A DNA stretch of 64,000 nt, from positions 6,896,549 through 6,960,548 of the forward strand of contig OU452234.1 of NCBI GenBank assembly GCA_911728455.2, given 5' to 3'. The position numbers and the translations under genes were made by a program. Of the stretch, positions 1 to 35,210 are shown piece after piece. This stretch comes from Marthasterias glacialis (taxonomy: Eukaryota > Echinodermata > Asteroidea > Forcipulatida > Asteriidae). The notes under the pieces were generated by a model that ran no database searches, had not been told where the DNA came from, and worked only from the letters and a program-made list of their open reading frames with translations. Each line of letters begins with the position of its first letter. Positions within the stretch are counted from its first letter, which is position 1.

Positions 1-320
1 AAGCAATAAGTTACTCCTAGGTACCAATCCAGCAGATGACTACATTTTTATGACATTTCATATGTATGATGTAAATATTGCAAAACATACTCTTAAAATT
101 ACACTGAGTCCATTGTAAGCTGATTTTTAAAATGCTGATTTTAACTTTATATTGATATAATAAATGCTTGAGAAGGATCAACATTTCCTCATCTGTTTTC
201 TCACAGTTTTGCAGGTATTCATTGTTTACACAGCTGTAAACACACTAGTCCTAGCTCATTCTGCCAGGCACTTGACAAACTATGATAATATTGTAGCAAG
301 TTATGATGTGGATAACTTAC
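1..320. other. Intronic sequence, no exon seen
   Basis: AT-rich sequence downstream (minus-strand sense) of the last visible kinase exon. I found no alpha-H/alpha-I kinase motif or other coding signal. It is probably part of the next intron of the TSP1 receptor. Confidence 0.5.
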
Positions 321-23186
<22,866 letters not shown>

Positions 23187-25479
23187 CCTTGCAAAGTGCT
23201 CAGCAAACAAAAACCATCCAACTTTTGGTTGAATCCCTCAAAAACGCAAGTATACCCCGCTTGCGATTATAAGATTTCCGTGTTCATGGAGATCAAGTTT
23301 AACAGCCACCAACTAGTGAACTGCGCCCAATAGGCCTACATTGGAAATAAGGGGATATTTTGACGAGTTTATCCAATATGGCGTCAAGAGAGTTTGAGTG
23401 CAGTGAGAACTGATGACAATACTAATTTAAGATGGACCGCTATCTTATCGATCGCAGACCGGGCTTTACAAAGCAGCACTAACCCATGAGAATTACGTGT
23501 TTTTCTTGTGATCCTGTGGCGAAACAGGGAGGCGGCTTGCCGTGTCTCGAAGAGTAAAACGATTCTGATTATTGGTAATCGATACAATGAGGAGTGATGT
23601 ATCGACTTTCGAGTCTTTTTGTTGAGCTCTGTAACAAAGGGAGCCTTGGAAAGTTCTAAAAAGGTACATCATGTGACCATGTTTACAATTGTTATTTTCC
23701 TGATATAAAATAGACATGCGCTGTAAGGTGTAGGTTATGACAACAGCAATCTGCTATGTGTACGGAAATCACCATGGCATCGAGACAAAATATCCCATTT
23801 TATCAGCTTCTTTATTGAACACTAATGCAAAAAGAAAAGAAATTCACACCGTGCAGCAGCCGTTCTGTGGTACAAGCCTGGAAACCAAAGTGCGTGTGAA
23901 TGGGGGAATTGTTGGCTGGTGCATGTATTTCGGTAAAATTGGGGCGCGCACAATCTCGTAGGCCTATATTTTGATGATTGAGTACAGACAAACGTATTCC
24001 AGTTTGAGCACTAAAACTCTGGTTAAAAGTGTGTTCATTTTACTCAAATTGGGGTTTGGGTAATTCACTGCATGAACACTATCTGGGACAGTAGGCATAT
24101 AGATTCAAGAATAAAAAAGTAATAAATGAAACACTTTCAACTGAGATAAGTTTGATCAAAGTCAAGTGAATAATTACAACAACAAATCAAGACGATCAAG
24201 CCCAAAAAATATAGAAAACTCACGAAAAACAGTAATGTTCCGTTAAATACATTTATGATAAATATCATCCGAAAAAGGAAAGAAAACTTTTACTATGGAG
24301 TGGTATTTTTCACCTTACGTTTTGGGGGCTTAATATATGGTTTGATATTAATAAAACATAATACTTACTTTTTTTATGAGTTTGTTATTAATTATCTTTT
24401 AAATTCTCTCTCAAAATTTGTACTTTCCTTTTCTATATCGCGTGGTGGCGCGCTTCCGCGACGTAGACATGTCACCGAATGACAACGCACAGGCAGTGTA
24501 AATTGCACATTCCTGACCATTTATATCTGGTATGTTTCACTGCAGCCGTCCAAATTCGTCGATATTTTGGATCTGATGGGAATCTGTGCAGTGACTGACA
24601 CCATCTTTAGTAGTGTTGCAACAAACATTTGACGGCATTTCCATAATAACAAAAGCCAAATATAAAAATATTTGTCTCAAAAAAACTAAGGGCCTGATGT
24701 TACACGGAAGTTTGCACATTTTTACGTATCGATCGACGCGCACCAACCAACGACATGGTCCTAACTAAGGCACAAAATATTAACAAAATAACTCAACAAA
24801 TTCTTGTGTACACCTTATTTATTTCGTGCGTAGTCATTTAAACAGTTCTATTTATTATCAATTTCCATGTCTACAGATCAAAGGTTTTTTAAGTGCATTT
24901 TGTGCAGGCCTAACTATGTTACCAACGGCACATCACTAGTTTATAAAAAGATATACTGGGTCAAAGGTCAACACACCAATTGTACACGGATACGACAATA
25001 GAACTATACAATCCTGCAGTTTGTGCAGATGCTAGTACAATGTAAAATTCAATAAATTCTTAAGAGCTGCATATAATTTTTTTCATTGTTATAGAACTAC
25101 TGTTAATCATACTAAAGCATAAGCCAATTTAGCCAAACGGTAGCGAGTATTAGGAACTTTAAGATGTGAGATCGGCCATGAGGAATCAATGTCAAACTGG
25201 GGATTCAATGACGAAGGAGGAGGTCCAACCAATGAGAAAAAGTTCTACAAAATCCCCCATAAACCCTCAGTTTTGAAAATGTTAGTGCAAGGAAATGACT
25301 AAATAATTATGTATTAATTAATTTCTAGTGGTGGTTTTTATAAAACCTACCGGGCGTTTATATTTTTAAGTAAGTTATCATTTTGAACGTGACCACAATG
25401 GCTTGAAAAAAGTCTAATATAGATAAAAACAACAGCACATTGATCCAGGCACATTGGTGTCTCTGATGTTGGTGGTGCT
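23187..25479. other. Intergenic region between receptor 5' end and annexin A 3' end
   Basis: About 2.3 kb, AT-rich, with no supported exon. It should hold the receptor promoter and 5' UTR (reading leftward) and the annexin A 3' UTR. I saw no clear TATA box for the receptor and could not place the annexin A poly(A) site with confidence. Confidence 0.5.
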
Positions 25480-28400
25480 CTAATCATCATCGGTGTCTCC
25501 CTTGACGAGGGCAAGAAGGAGTTTGCCGTAGTCTCCAGAGCAGTCGTTTTCAATGAAACTTGCCAAGCCGACCTCATACTTGATGAAGAAGGCAATCTTT
25601 ATTTTCTTCATATCAATCTTTGATGGATAATAAAAGAAAAAGAAGAAAACAAGAATAAACATGAACATGATGCTAGATGTCTCTCCAACAAATCAAATAA
25701 ATTAAGTCAATTGACAATAATAATGATACGTCAAGTATAATTTGCTCCAGGAAAGGTTATTTGAAAAAAGGTGCAGTCAACATTCAGTAATCACAATGCA
25801 CTCCGAAATTTGCGGGAAAGAACGTCTAAACCATTATTATTCACATGTCCACTGAGAAATTATAACAACATTTTTTTCGACTGACATAATCTTAGTGGTT
25901 ATAGCTGTACAATGGAGACATTCCTCTTTGATCCACCATTATTGCATCTCACACTGCAGGGCAAACACTTCGTGGCGCACTTTTACGTGAGTCACCCGCA
26001 GATCAAAAGGTGTTTTTTTCGTGCAAAACTGGAGAACATTCTCATTCCGCCCGTCAGCTTAGTTTGTGGGAGAGAAGGGAAGTTGATTTTTAATACAAAT
26101 TGACTTAATGATTTCTGTGTGTCATCAAGGGTTTTAAACTAAAACCAATTCACGATTTCTGCCCCCGTTGGGGGTGGGTGGGAGGGGCAGGTTTTTGCAG
26201 CATGGCCTACCTCTGATCGTGTGACAATGCAGCGGATGAGTCGTTCGTCATCAGTGCCTGCTCCCTTCATGGAGTCGTACATGCGGTCAGCGAAAAACAC
26301 TGCAGAGCTCTTAGCACGGGCAACTACAAAGACAATAATGATCATGAATGTTATTAGAACTTTCAAATAGTTTTATGAGTCCATTATGGTTAAATCTGCT
26401 GCAGAAGTGATTTATGTGGAGTTTGGTTTCTGATCGAGTCAATTCTCCATTCTGGCGTTTTGATCATAGAACCGACATTAGCATTGGGAATAATTAAGTC
26501 TTCAAAATCACAAACGAGACCAATGTCAAAGCCGATGTTTTGATTTGAACAGACTGTGCAAGTTATACACGTACTCGTATTCGTACATTGTTACACATTT
26601 TAAAGTGCTTCAGTTGTATCGTATCCTTCACCAATCAAAATGCTTTGTTTTCCAAACTTTCCTCTTAGGTAAGAATATGCGCCGGACTTTACACATTCTA
26701 AGGAATTATTATTTCTCTTCAGCATTTAACAAAAACATGGAAGCTATACAGTGACTGAATTTAGAAGTTATGATGTCGTATGCTATTTTGATCTCTTGAT
26801 AAAGTCTGTAAGCCAGTTGATAGCCAGGTCCTAAGCCTGATGAAGGAATGTGATGCCACCGTGCTATTAGAACTGAAACTACAACTCCGTCGCTAGAACG
26901 AAACGCTGAAGCAGAATTGGTAATTTCAAAACATTGGCAAGTTTACAACGTGTTGAATAGTTTGTGTAATATTCAACACTTAGAGGGTGGATGTATTGTC
27001 CGTACCTACAGCGAGGTAACCATCCTGTAGATTTCCACTGCATTCATCTCTGATGGATTCTTCAATGTCACAACCAGCAATCTAAACAAAATAAACATCG
27101 AGAACATACCCACTCATACTAAATTAATGTGAGTTTTCACTAGGTGTGAAGTCAAACAGAATCAAATTCCCACCGATTAACATTGTTTTGGAGGAGATTA
27201 TTTTCAGTAGGTTAAAAATGATACAAATGTCAAAAGCAGAAACATTGGTCGGCTGGATAACGAATAGAGGAATGAATAGGCCACCTTTCTCTATTTACTT
27301 TGGCCTATTTCATTTTTATTGTGACAAATTTAAGGTCATCATTGTTTCCCCTATCCCTAGTTTGATCATTTTGACTTCAATAACACACAGAAAACGAATA
27401 AACGAAAGTGAATAGTGACAAAACTTGTCTCATTAATAATCTTCAGCCTCGATTAGTATGTACATGTATGACTATGTTTAGGATTATCAATAAAGTCTAG
27501 TATCTGTACTTCTTGGTATTGGTTGAAGGTTTCCTTCAGCTGCTCGAAGTTCCTGGTTGCTAGGATACGGTTGAATGTGCTTTCATCAGTGCCCCACCGG
27601 TCCTCACCAGCCTAAAAGTATGAATTTTAGTAATACATCAATAATACATTGAAACTTGGTGCATAGTGGAGATTCTAATGCTTCTGTTTTCAGATATTAT
27701 TTATGTGGTTCACATGGAAACTCTATAGTGTTTACATTACAATTTTCTGATTTCAGTAAAAGAAGAAGATGTTCAAAGCTTCTTAAAACCTGTTACAGTA
27801 TTATCTTTTATATAAGAACAAACTTAAGAGAATGATATTGAATGTGGATGCCACTTACATCAAAAAGCTCCTGTGCATCTTCTTTTGCCTGGTCTTCATC
27901 GACGTCATCACTCTCATCACGCCCGCACTGAAACAGCATTTATAATAATTATAAAAAAGGACATTTTTAGTGTGTGATATTTTGCATTAAATTACAAATG
28001 TCGAATGAAAAGATCATGCTGCAATCATTACCGGTACAATAAAGAAATAATATTGTTTGTGCAGGTAGATATAGAATTAGAGTCACAGGAGCTCGTAACC
28101 CACTTTTTAACAATGCAATTCTCTAAGAGTGTTATTCGTAATTACATGCAAGGTTGTTTGTGCCATTTTATAAGACAGTAAAGGTGGATTTAGAAATTGG
28201 AGAACTACCTGATGAGGAAAAAATGGAATGAAATGTTGTCATAAATCATAATTTGTTGAAGGCAATCTATACAAAGTTAATAATAAACATACCGCGCAGA
28301 TGGACAACATGAGATACTTAAAGTCTCCGGATGTCTCATTCTCAAGATCCTCGGCCAGATCCCGCTCGTAAACTGAAAACCCAACAACATTGACATGTTT

Positions 28401-30933
28401 TTTGCACCGTTATATCCATGTAAAAATTACTATTTGACATTATGAAATTGATATCTAATGACTTTCAATTTGGTTTGTATAGGTGATGCTCCCACAAAAT
28501 GAGAGTCACTTTTGAAAGTCAACTTTTCTTAATTTCAGTAGTAACTTCAGTAGCATTTCTAAAGAGGGCATAATTATTAAAACGAATTCATTCTCCTGAA
28601 GACGATCAGAGTATACTGATCGAAACGTCGAGACCACTCCGGCTCTTTTCAAAGCCAACACTCCTCCCAAAAGAGATTCAAACACATGGTTGTACCCGCA
28701 AGTTTACTAGTTAATAGTATATTCTTAAAACGAATTCAGTAAGAAAATAGCTTTACTGTGATATCTAACATTTGGGGAATGGAACTAAAATTAAAGAATG
28801 CTCGAAGTAACATTTTGACTTTACCGTTGAGTCATAATCTGGATTCTTAAACGAAAAATTGATATACGCTTACGGAATGACATTTGGGCTACTTGGCTTT
28901 GTGGTTTAGAGACGAACGAAGTCTGTTTTACGAACTCCTCTCTCGGGCTGGTATTTGGATATTTAAACCATATGAAATAATGAATACAGTGATGGGATTA
29001 TAATAAACGTAACGTCAGGTATATTTGCCCCATTCTGCATCATCACTTTCTTCTTACCAATTGCATATGCCATCTTGATTGCTTCAATTTCCTGCAAAAC
29101 AGTATGTGATGGGAAAAGTCGATAAGAAAAAGTTTGAACATTAGCGCTTTTGTCTCAACTATCTTCTTCTGAATTAAAAACCACATAGAAACTGACTGGG
29201 TTTTCTTTGTTTCACCCCAAAATTATTATTACTTTTTTCTTACCCAGCATTGAAATATTTTCTTGTTTGAGCTGAAAACCAATTCTCAGCTCTCAAAGCC
29301 AAATTTCTTTAAAACTTTTTAGCCACTCTAAAATTTGTAAAATACATTTAGGCATACGACTTACAGTTATGAAAAGCGTATATTTTGTCACAAATCTGCC
29401 ACAAAGTGCTATATAAGCAAACCTAAAGTAACATCACTTCGGCTTTGGCTCATGCTGTGGCTACGGCTTGAGCTTTGCACATTAATTTAAAGCCCTATAT
29501 GTCGAAAATACACTTTCAAAATGGCTGACCGAGCCAAAGCCGCAGCCTGAGTCTGAGCCCAGGCTTGAGTTTTATTGGAAATACTGCCTTCGTCTCGGTC
29601 CTTTATCACACGGACACGCTCCTGCCGGTTTTAAACGGCCGTTTAAGACCTCGGTCACCACTCTTTTATTCCCTTATTATTGATTTCTAATAAGATAATT
29701 CCAACACATAATACCTCATTCATCCTTGTACACATGATTTCGATTATGGTCCGCTCATCTGTGCCAGCACCCTGAAAAGTCAATCATAACAAAAAACCAC
29801 ATTTGTATTGGCTGGGGAAACAGAATCTGTTGCAATGCAACGGAACAACGTGAACAGGGTACAGCTGATGACGGTATCAATCGCTCCTTTTAAATCTTGG
29901 TTATTGGTTGACTTTCATCGTTGAAGCTAATACTCTGACTTTTTTATTTACAGATTTGGTGCAGAGTGATTTAGATATGAGTTTAGTCCCCCGCATGAGT
30001 TGATTAGTCGGCCATATAGTCGGTCGGACGCTGATGATCGCCATGGTAGTGTCACTGATGCCTCAGTGATAACTAGAAACGGTGTCTTTTATGATCATGC
30101 GTCATGTTTTCAGAATCTCAACCATCGCACAACCGACTATAAACCGCTGTGGTAAGAGATTCTGTCCCCCGGAGATTGCCCCCACCCCCCACCCATGGCG
30201 AATTGTGTAGAAATATCGTCTGACAGCGCCCTCTTTTGAATCAACTTCCTGAGTCCACGTTAATTTACCGTACGGGGGACACACAAGGGGACAAAATCCC
30301 CTATGACACCGGCCTTTTCTGGTGGGCAATAATGGCACACGCATTGTTTACTAAACATATTCCAAGATTTGTCTATACCTGCATTGCATTACGCAGTGTT
30401 CTTGCGTCATATACCGGTGAGGGCGTCATCAAAGCTTCAATGGCCTCTTCCAAGTTGCCTCTCAACTCAGATTTCAGCTCATCTACAAGATCCTTAGAGT
30501 TTAAAAGATAGATTCAATTAAATGCATGATGGGTTGTTTGTTTGTTTGTTTGTTTGTTTGTTTGTTTGTTTGTTTGTTTGTTTGTTTGTTTGTTTGTTTG
30601 TTTGTTTGTTTGTTTGTTTGTTTGTTTGTTTGTTTGTTTGTTTGTTTGTTTGTTTGTTTGTTTGTTTGTTTGTTTGTTTGTTTGTTTGTTTGTTTGTTTG
30701 TTTGTTTGTTTGTTTGTTTGTTTGTTTGTTTGTTTGTTTGTTTGTTTGTTTGTTTGTTTGTTTGTTTGTTTGTTTGTTTGTTTGTTGGTTGGGTTGTTTG
30801 TTTGTTTGTTTGTTTGTTGGGTTGTTTGTTTGTTTGTTTGTTTGTTTGTTTGTTTGTTTGGTTGTTGGGTTGTTGGGTTGCTAGTTTGTTTGTTGGGTTG
30901 CTAGTTTGTTTGTTGGGTTGTTGTTTGTTTGTT

Positions 30934-30976
<43 letters not shown>

Positions 30977-33900
30977 TTGTTTTTTGCTTCACTTAATCGT
31001 TGAGTCGATCTAACCAGATAAGTAATTCATCGGAATGCAATACAGCATTTGTGGTATTGTTTTCTTCAAGGACAAAGTAAGATTTACAGAAAAGACTGTG
31101 TAAGTCTCGCGCGTATTCGAACATAAGGGTCCGTTAAAGCGCGTGAATTTGTTTCCTTTACATTTTACAGCAATGTGTGTGGGACCAAAATGGTCCCGAA
31201 AATATTCGAATACGTGCGAGACTTACACAGTCTATTGAAATAACCTGTCGCTTGTGTAAGTGGAACATCAATAAAACATATAAGTAACGTCTTGAAGGGA
31301 AGACTAGTTTACTGGTGTAATTTGTAGACTCCGATTCATTTAAATAAGTTAAATATAAACAAGATTTGCCCATTGTTAATATTGAGTAACAAACTTGGAA
31401 TGTTACCTGTCCATAGCATGCCTTGAACTTCATGGCGATGAGGAGCCTCTCCACGCCCGTCCTGTTGGCCAATATTTCAATAATTTCATCTTCATCCGTT
31501 CCTGAAAATAATTATTAGTAACAAACAATTATTGAAGTTTTAATACAGTTGTCTTGGGTTATTTCATCGTTGTTTTCTTTTGTCACTTCCGAGAAGCTTT
31601 TTTTTTTAAAGACAACTTGTATCCGTGGAAAATGAACACTTTTCAAGTGTGAGTATTTAATTTTTCTCCTGATAACTATACCGTCGAGTTCATTTTTCAT
31701 CCTATTAATATTTAATGGAAAATTAGCTTAGATTTGGGATTAAAACAAACAACCGGCAAAAGAGCAAGAACAAAGAAGGGAAACCCAAAAACATAAAAAA
31801 GATTAATGGTTTCAACATATTTTAGTCATTTACAGCATTGGTGATTTTATGGATAGGCCTATATTATTTTTCCCCGGATATCTGCTTGATCGTCAAAGTT
31901 GTTTTATTCGTCCTGATCGGAGCAGGTAAATAATAAGACCAGAGCTCGACGGCCTCTGGTCAAGGAAGACTAAATAATTTTGACACCAATGCTTTGGTAT
32001 TGCCGTTAACTTTTTTATTTGCGTTTTGCCAATCCGCAGGCTACCGTATACCCTTCCCCTTCAATTTATGTCCGTCTGTTTGTTTCGTATTGCCTGAAAA
32101 AGTAAAACAAAAGTAAGATATGATTTTACCTAACCCTCGCATAGCACCTTTCAGTGCAATTGCATCCTCCTCAGCATCGAAGTCCTCCTTGGCTAGGATG
32201 GTTCCCTAATAATGAAATTAAAAAATGACGTTGAACAAGCTTGTTGAACCACAAGGTACCCTAATATCGATCATCACCAGTTGAATAAGTAATTAATGTT
32301 TGGCAGCGAAACTCCGTTTTGACTTCAAGATTCCCTCTATGTTGACAATCAAATGAAAACCTATTGCGAATGGTAATGTAAGGAGTATTCATGGCAAATT
32401 CTTCGCTGTGCTCAGCGACAATTCACGATCTCCTTTGCATTTGCTTTTGTTTTGAATAATAAAAATACAAAAAGTGCTCTCCTAAAAACACATTTTCTGA
32501 AACATAAAAGAGCAAATGGAAAACTAACTTAATCAAAAGATGATAGTTTGAATAAACAGTATATAATAAAACACGAGAATCATAAACTGCGCTAGAGCCC
32601 ACCTATCTATCTAACTGCATACAATTAGAACACAACTATTACATTTTAAAACAAAATCCTATTTTAAGTAATCTGAATAGATTTAAAGTGCTCTGTAATG
32701 CCACTTTAAACATTTATTCTGATACACAGTATGCGAGCCTTGACTGATCCAACAAAATCCGGGACTTTGATTTTCAGCGACTGTTATTTTAGTCATTAAT
32801 TAAATTAGTGACACTTACCAGAAGTTCTAAACCAGCACGGGCTGCTCTGTACCGGACTATGTACTGCAGGAAATTGAAAACAATAAAAACAATCAGATTC
32901 CCGATACATGTGACGTCACCAAGGGCGTCGATTTGTGGGGGACGGGGGGGGGGGGACATGTCCCCGTGGGGATAGCATATCAAATGCACCCACCCCCACT
33001 TTTTGACCCCCCTCCCCCCCCAAAAAAAAAAAAAAGAAAGAAAAGGAAAAACGAAGACGAAAAAACAAAAAATAAATAATAATAATAGACCTCATACCTT
33101 TGCGTAAAATGTTAGAGTGTACAGAAACTTCCTCGGGCAGTAAAATTGGGTTGTGTACAAACAAGTTTTGTATTTCCTGTGATAACACATTTAACCGCCT
33201 GATTGGGAATTTAGAGGTAAGAGTAAGGGGAAATTCGGATCCAGTCTCAAAACCCATTGTAGGATTCTTTTGCTGTTGCTTTAAGATCGAAACTTGTAAA
33301 CGAAGCATACAAAATTAAGGAACTAAGTACAACAATGCAAATTAATATTAAAATAATGGTTGTGGGTTGTGTGTATATAAAGACGATCTTCCAAGGCTTG
33401 CACGCGCACGTCCCCCTACTTTTCAGTAGCGATCAACGCCCTTGGATGTCACAATTATTTACATGACTTCGAATCCCCATAATGATTAGCGCTTAATAAA
33501 ACAATAACATGCTTTTACGCACATTTCCCGGTAGTATGCACTATAAACAATTGAGGGCGCTATGGTACAAGAAAGAAATGTTTGGTCAAAAACAAAGAAA
33601 TATTTCGAGGAAAATTTTCCACCGTCATTACCTTTATACCATGTAAAGTATATGTGAATCTGTGAACATTTATGCTTTCTTTCTTACCAATTTTGAGCTA
33701 GGGCTTTAATGGGTGACTCTTGGAATAAACCCAATTGTTGGTCAAATTTACCTTATAGTGCTTCGGATTTTCACTACAAAGGCAAACTTGAAATAATAAG
33801 ACCAAACCAAGTTAACATCAGTTTAACAAATTTTAATCCGTCTACCTCAACGGAACTCTTGCGCTTCATGGCCAATTGAATGACTCATGGGCTTACAGGG

Positions 33901-35210
33901 TGTACGCCGTAAAGTAAGGCCATTAAATTGAGCCCAGAACATTAGTTATGATCACGTATAGCTAGGTTTCCATTTTGTTAATGGACGCCAGTTAATCTGT
34001 TTGTTTGTCTGCCTCCCACATAATTTATACAATAGGAGTTTAGAAAAACAAACATTAGATGTGGTATTATCCAACTCTGTAGTCCTTTGTGATTATGATA
34101 ACGCATTATCGTTTTTGATTAGATTAAAGTTCTGCAGGGCGGTTTGGAGATAAGATCATATTGCAATCATTGGCAATGTCCGGCTAATTCTTAAAGGTAC
34201 ATTTTCTTATATTTTTTACATTCATTGTTTTAAGTTGGAAAAACCAAATATACATACAAATGGAGGGGAATAATATTTGAATGTTTGTTGATTCTGAATT
34301 TTGTTCCGGACAATCAACTGGGTGTTTTTGCTCTTACTACTTTTCCCTTCAGATGTGAACTTTGTAATCGTTTAATTTGTTTGCTAAAACATCTTTGGGG
34401 AAGGACCATTTATCTTTCTGATTGTTGAAACGTTTTCTGTGTACTTCATTAAAAAAAAGGATTGTTTTTCTTGTTTTGAGGACAACCTATTAATGTTATT
34501 GCTACACTAACCAATACTAATATTCTGTTCGATAATTTGAATTGGTTGGTTAAAGACCTAAACCCTGTTTGGAAGGGCGAACTATTCTAATCACAGTCCG
34601 TAATACTGAAGACCCAGCCAGACATGAGGGAAAATGTTCATTGGTTTTGTACCACCAGATCTCTTCAACGTATAAAAAATTTTAACGGTCTTTATGAACA
34701 GGTAAATCTAAACATGTGTTTTTGTAAAAACAATGATACAGCAAAAATGAGCCTAAGACGTTTTGACTGCAACGTCCCAGTGCTTTTTGAACGATCTCAC
34801 ATGTCCCATTACTCCTTCACATTTTGAGAAAGACTTACCATGTCCATATGCAATATTATGTTCTTGTTTCTATTTTGCTTATCACTTGTTTTGAAGAATA
34901 ATTGACTTGAATTTTCCCCAAATAAACAGAGCTCCTTGAATAACTTAATATTATGTATAAGTTGATGCAATTAAGTTAATTTATAGAATTGCGTTTGCAA
35001 TTGAATTCCTTGTAAGTTAAAGTTAATTATTATTGTGTAACCCTTGTGTATAACAACATTATTTGAAAGAAAATGGAACTCCCAACCTGGGAAATTTCTC
35101 CTCTTATTAAAACGCTATCATTCGATAAAAAAAACCCATACTGATTACTGTATAAAGCCCCCTTTGTCTAATAATGAACCAAATATTCTTACCTCAGCAA
35201 GATCTTCCAT
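25480..35210 (-). CDS. Annexin A (complete, 338 aa)
   Basis: Thirteen exons: 35193-35210, 32819-32863, 32130-32205, 31407-31501, 30379-30492, 29715-29771, 29058-29091, 28293-28372, 27859-27927, 27510-27611, 27006-27081, 26211-26323, 25480-25617. They total 1017 nt with all phases consistent. The start ATG (MEDLAE) has a strong Kozak A/G context. About 40 N-terminal residues precede four annexin repeats. Type II Ca2+ loops read MRGLGTDE (I), MQGAGTDE (II), [10 protein letters not shown] (III) and MKGAGTDD (IV). The repeat-III Trp loop matches the vertebrate annexin A5 type (W187). The C terminus is acidic (KGDTDDD). Annexins bind acidic phospholipids in a Ca2+-dependent way at the inner membrane and function in membrane repair and trafficking. 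The two N-terminal exons are supported by phase and splice sites only. Confidence 0.93.
28596..28700 (+). repeat. Dispersed retroelement tail with hammerhead-like motif
   Basis: CTGAAGA is followed by a perfect stem (CGATCAG...CTGATCG) and AAACGTC. This resembles the CUGANGA-stem-GAAA core of hammerhead motifs found in Penelope-like elements, but the base before GAAA is not placed canonically. The downstream AAGAGATT...ACATGGTT is shared with 5535-5640. Intronic in annexin A. Confidence 0.4.
29435..29690. repeat. Dispersed GGCTnnGGCT-rich repeat
   Basis: Contains GGCTTTGGCT, GGCTACGGCTTGAGC and, in inverted order, GAGCCAAAGCCGCAGCC. An AATAAAAGAGTGG-GACCGAG-type sequence (on the minus strand) follows and also occurs near 3697. 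Similar GGCT-rich patches lie near 41960, 54730-54830, 59555-59650 and 63280. Intronic. Confidence 0.45.
30533..30979. repeat. (TTTG)n microsatellite, about 450 bp
   Basis: About 250 bp of nearly perfect TTTG units, then interrupted units (TTGG, GTTGGGTTGCTAG) and a CTGT tract. It starts only about 40 bp upstream (minus sense) of the 30379-30492 exon of annexin A. Long ORFs in every frame (repeating FVCL or KQTN peptides) are artefacts of the repeat. Confidence 0.97.
31093..31233. mobile_element. Palindromic MITE with AGACTGTGTAAGTCTCGC ends, copy 1
   Basis: 141 bp. The left end AGACTGTGTAAGTCTCGCGC and the right end GTGCGAGACTTACACAGTCT are inverted partners, extended inward by TATTCGAA...TTCGAATA. 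It lies in an annexin A intron. A shorter relative is at 46322-46425. Confidence 0.7.

Noticed and set aside
25912-26103. 63-aa plus-strand ORF between annexin A exons
   Set aside because: Lies in an intron on the opposite strand with no family resemblance or context.
30501-30996. Long ORFs on both strands over the TTTG tract
   Set aside because: Produced by a 4-bp repeat without stop codons; repetitive FVCL/KQTN peptides, no splice or start context.
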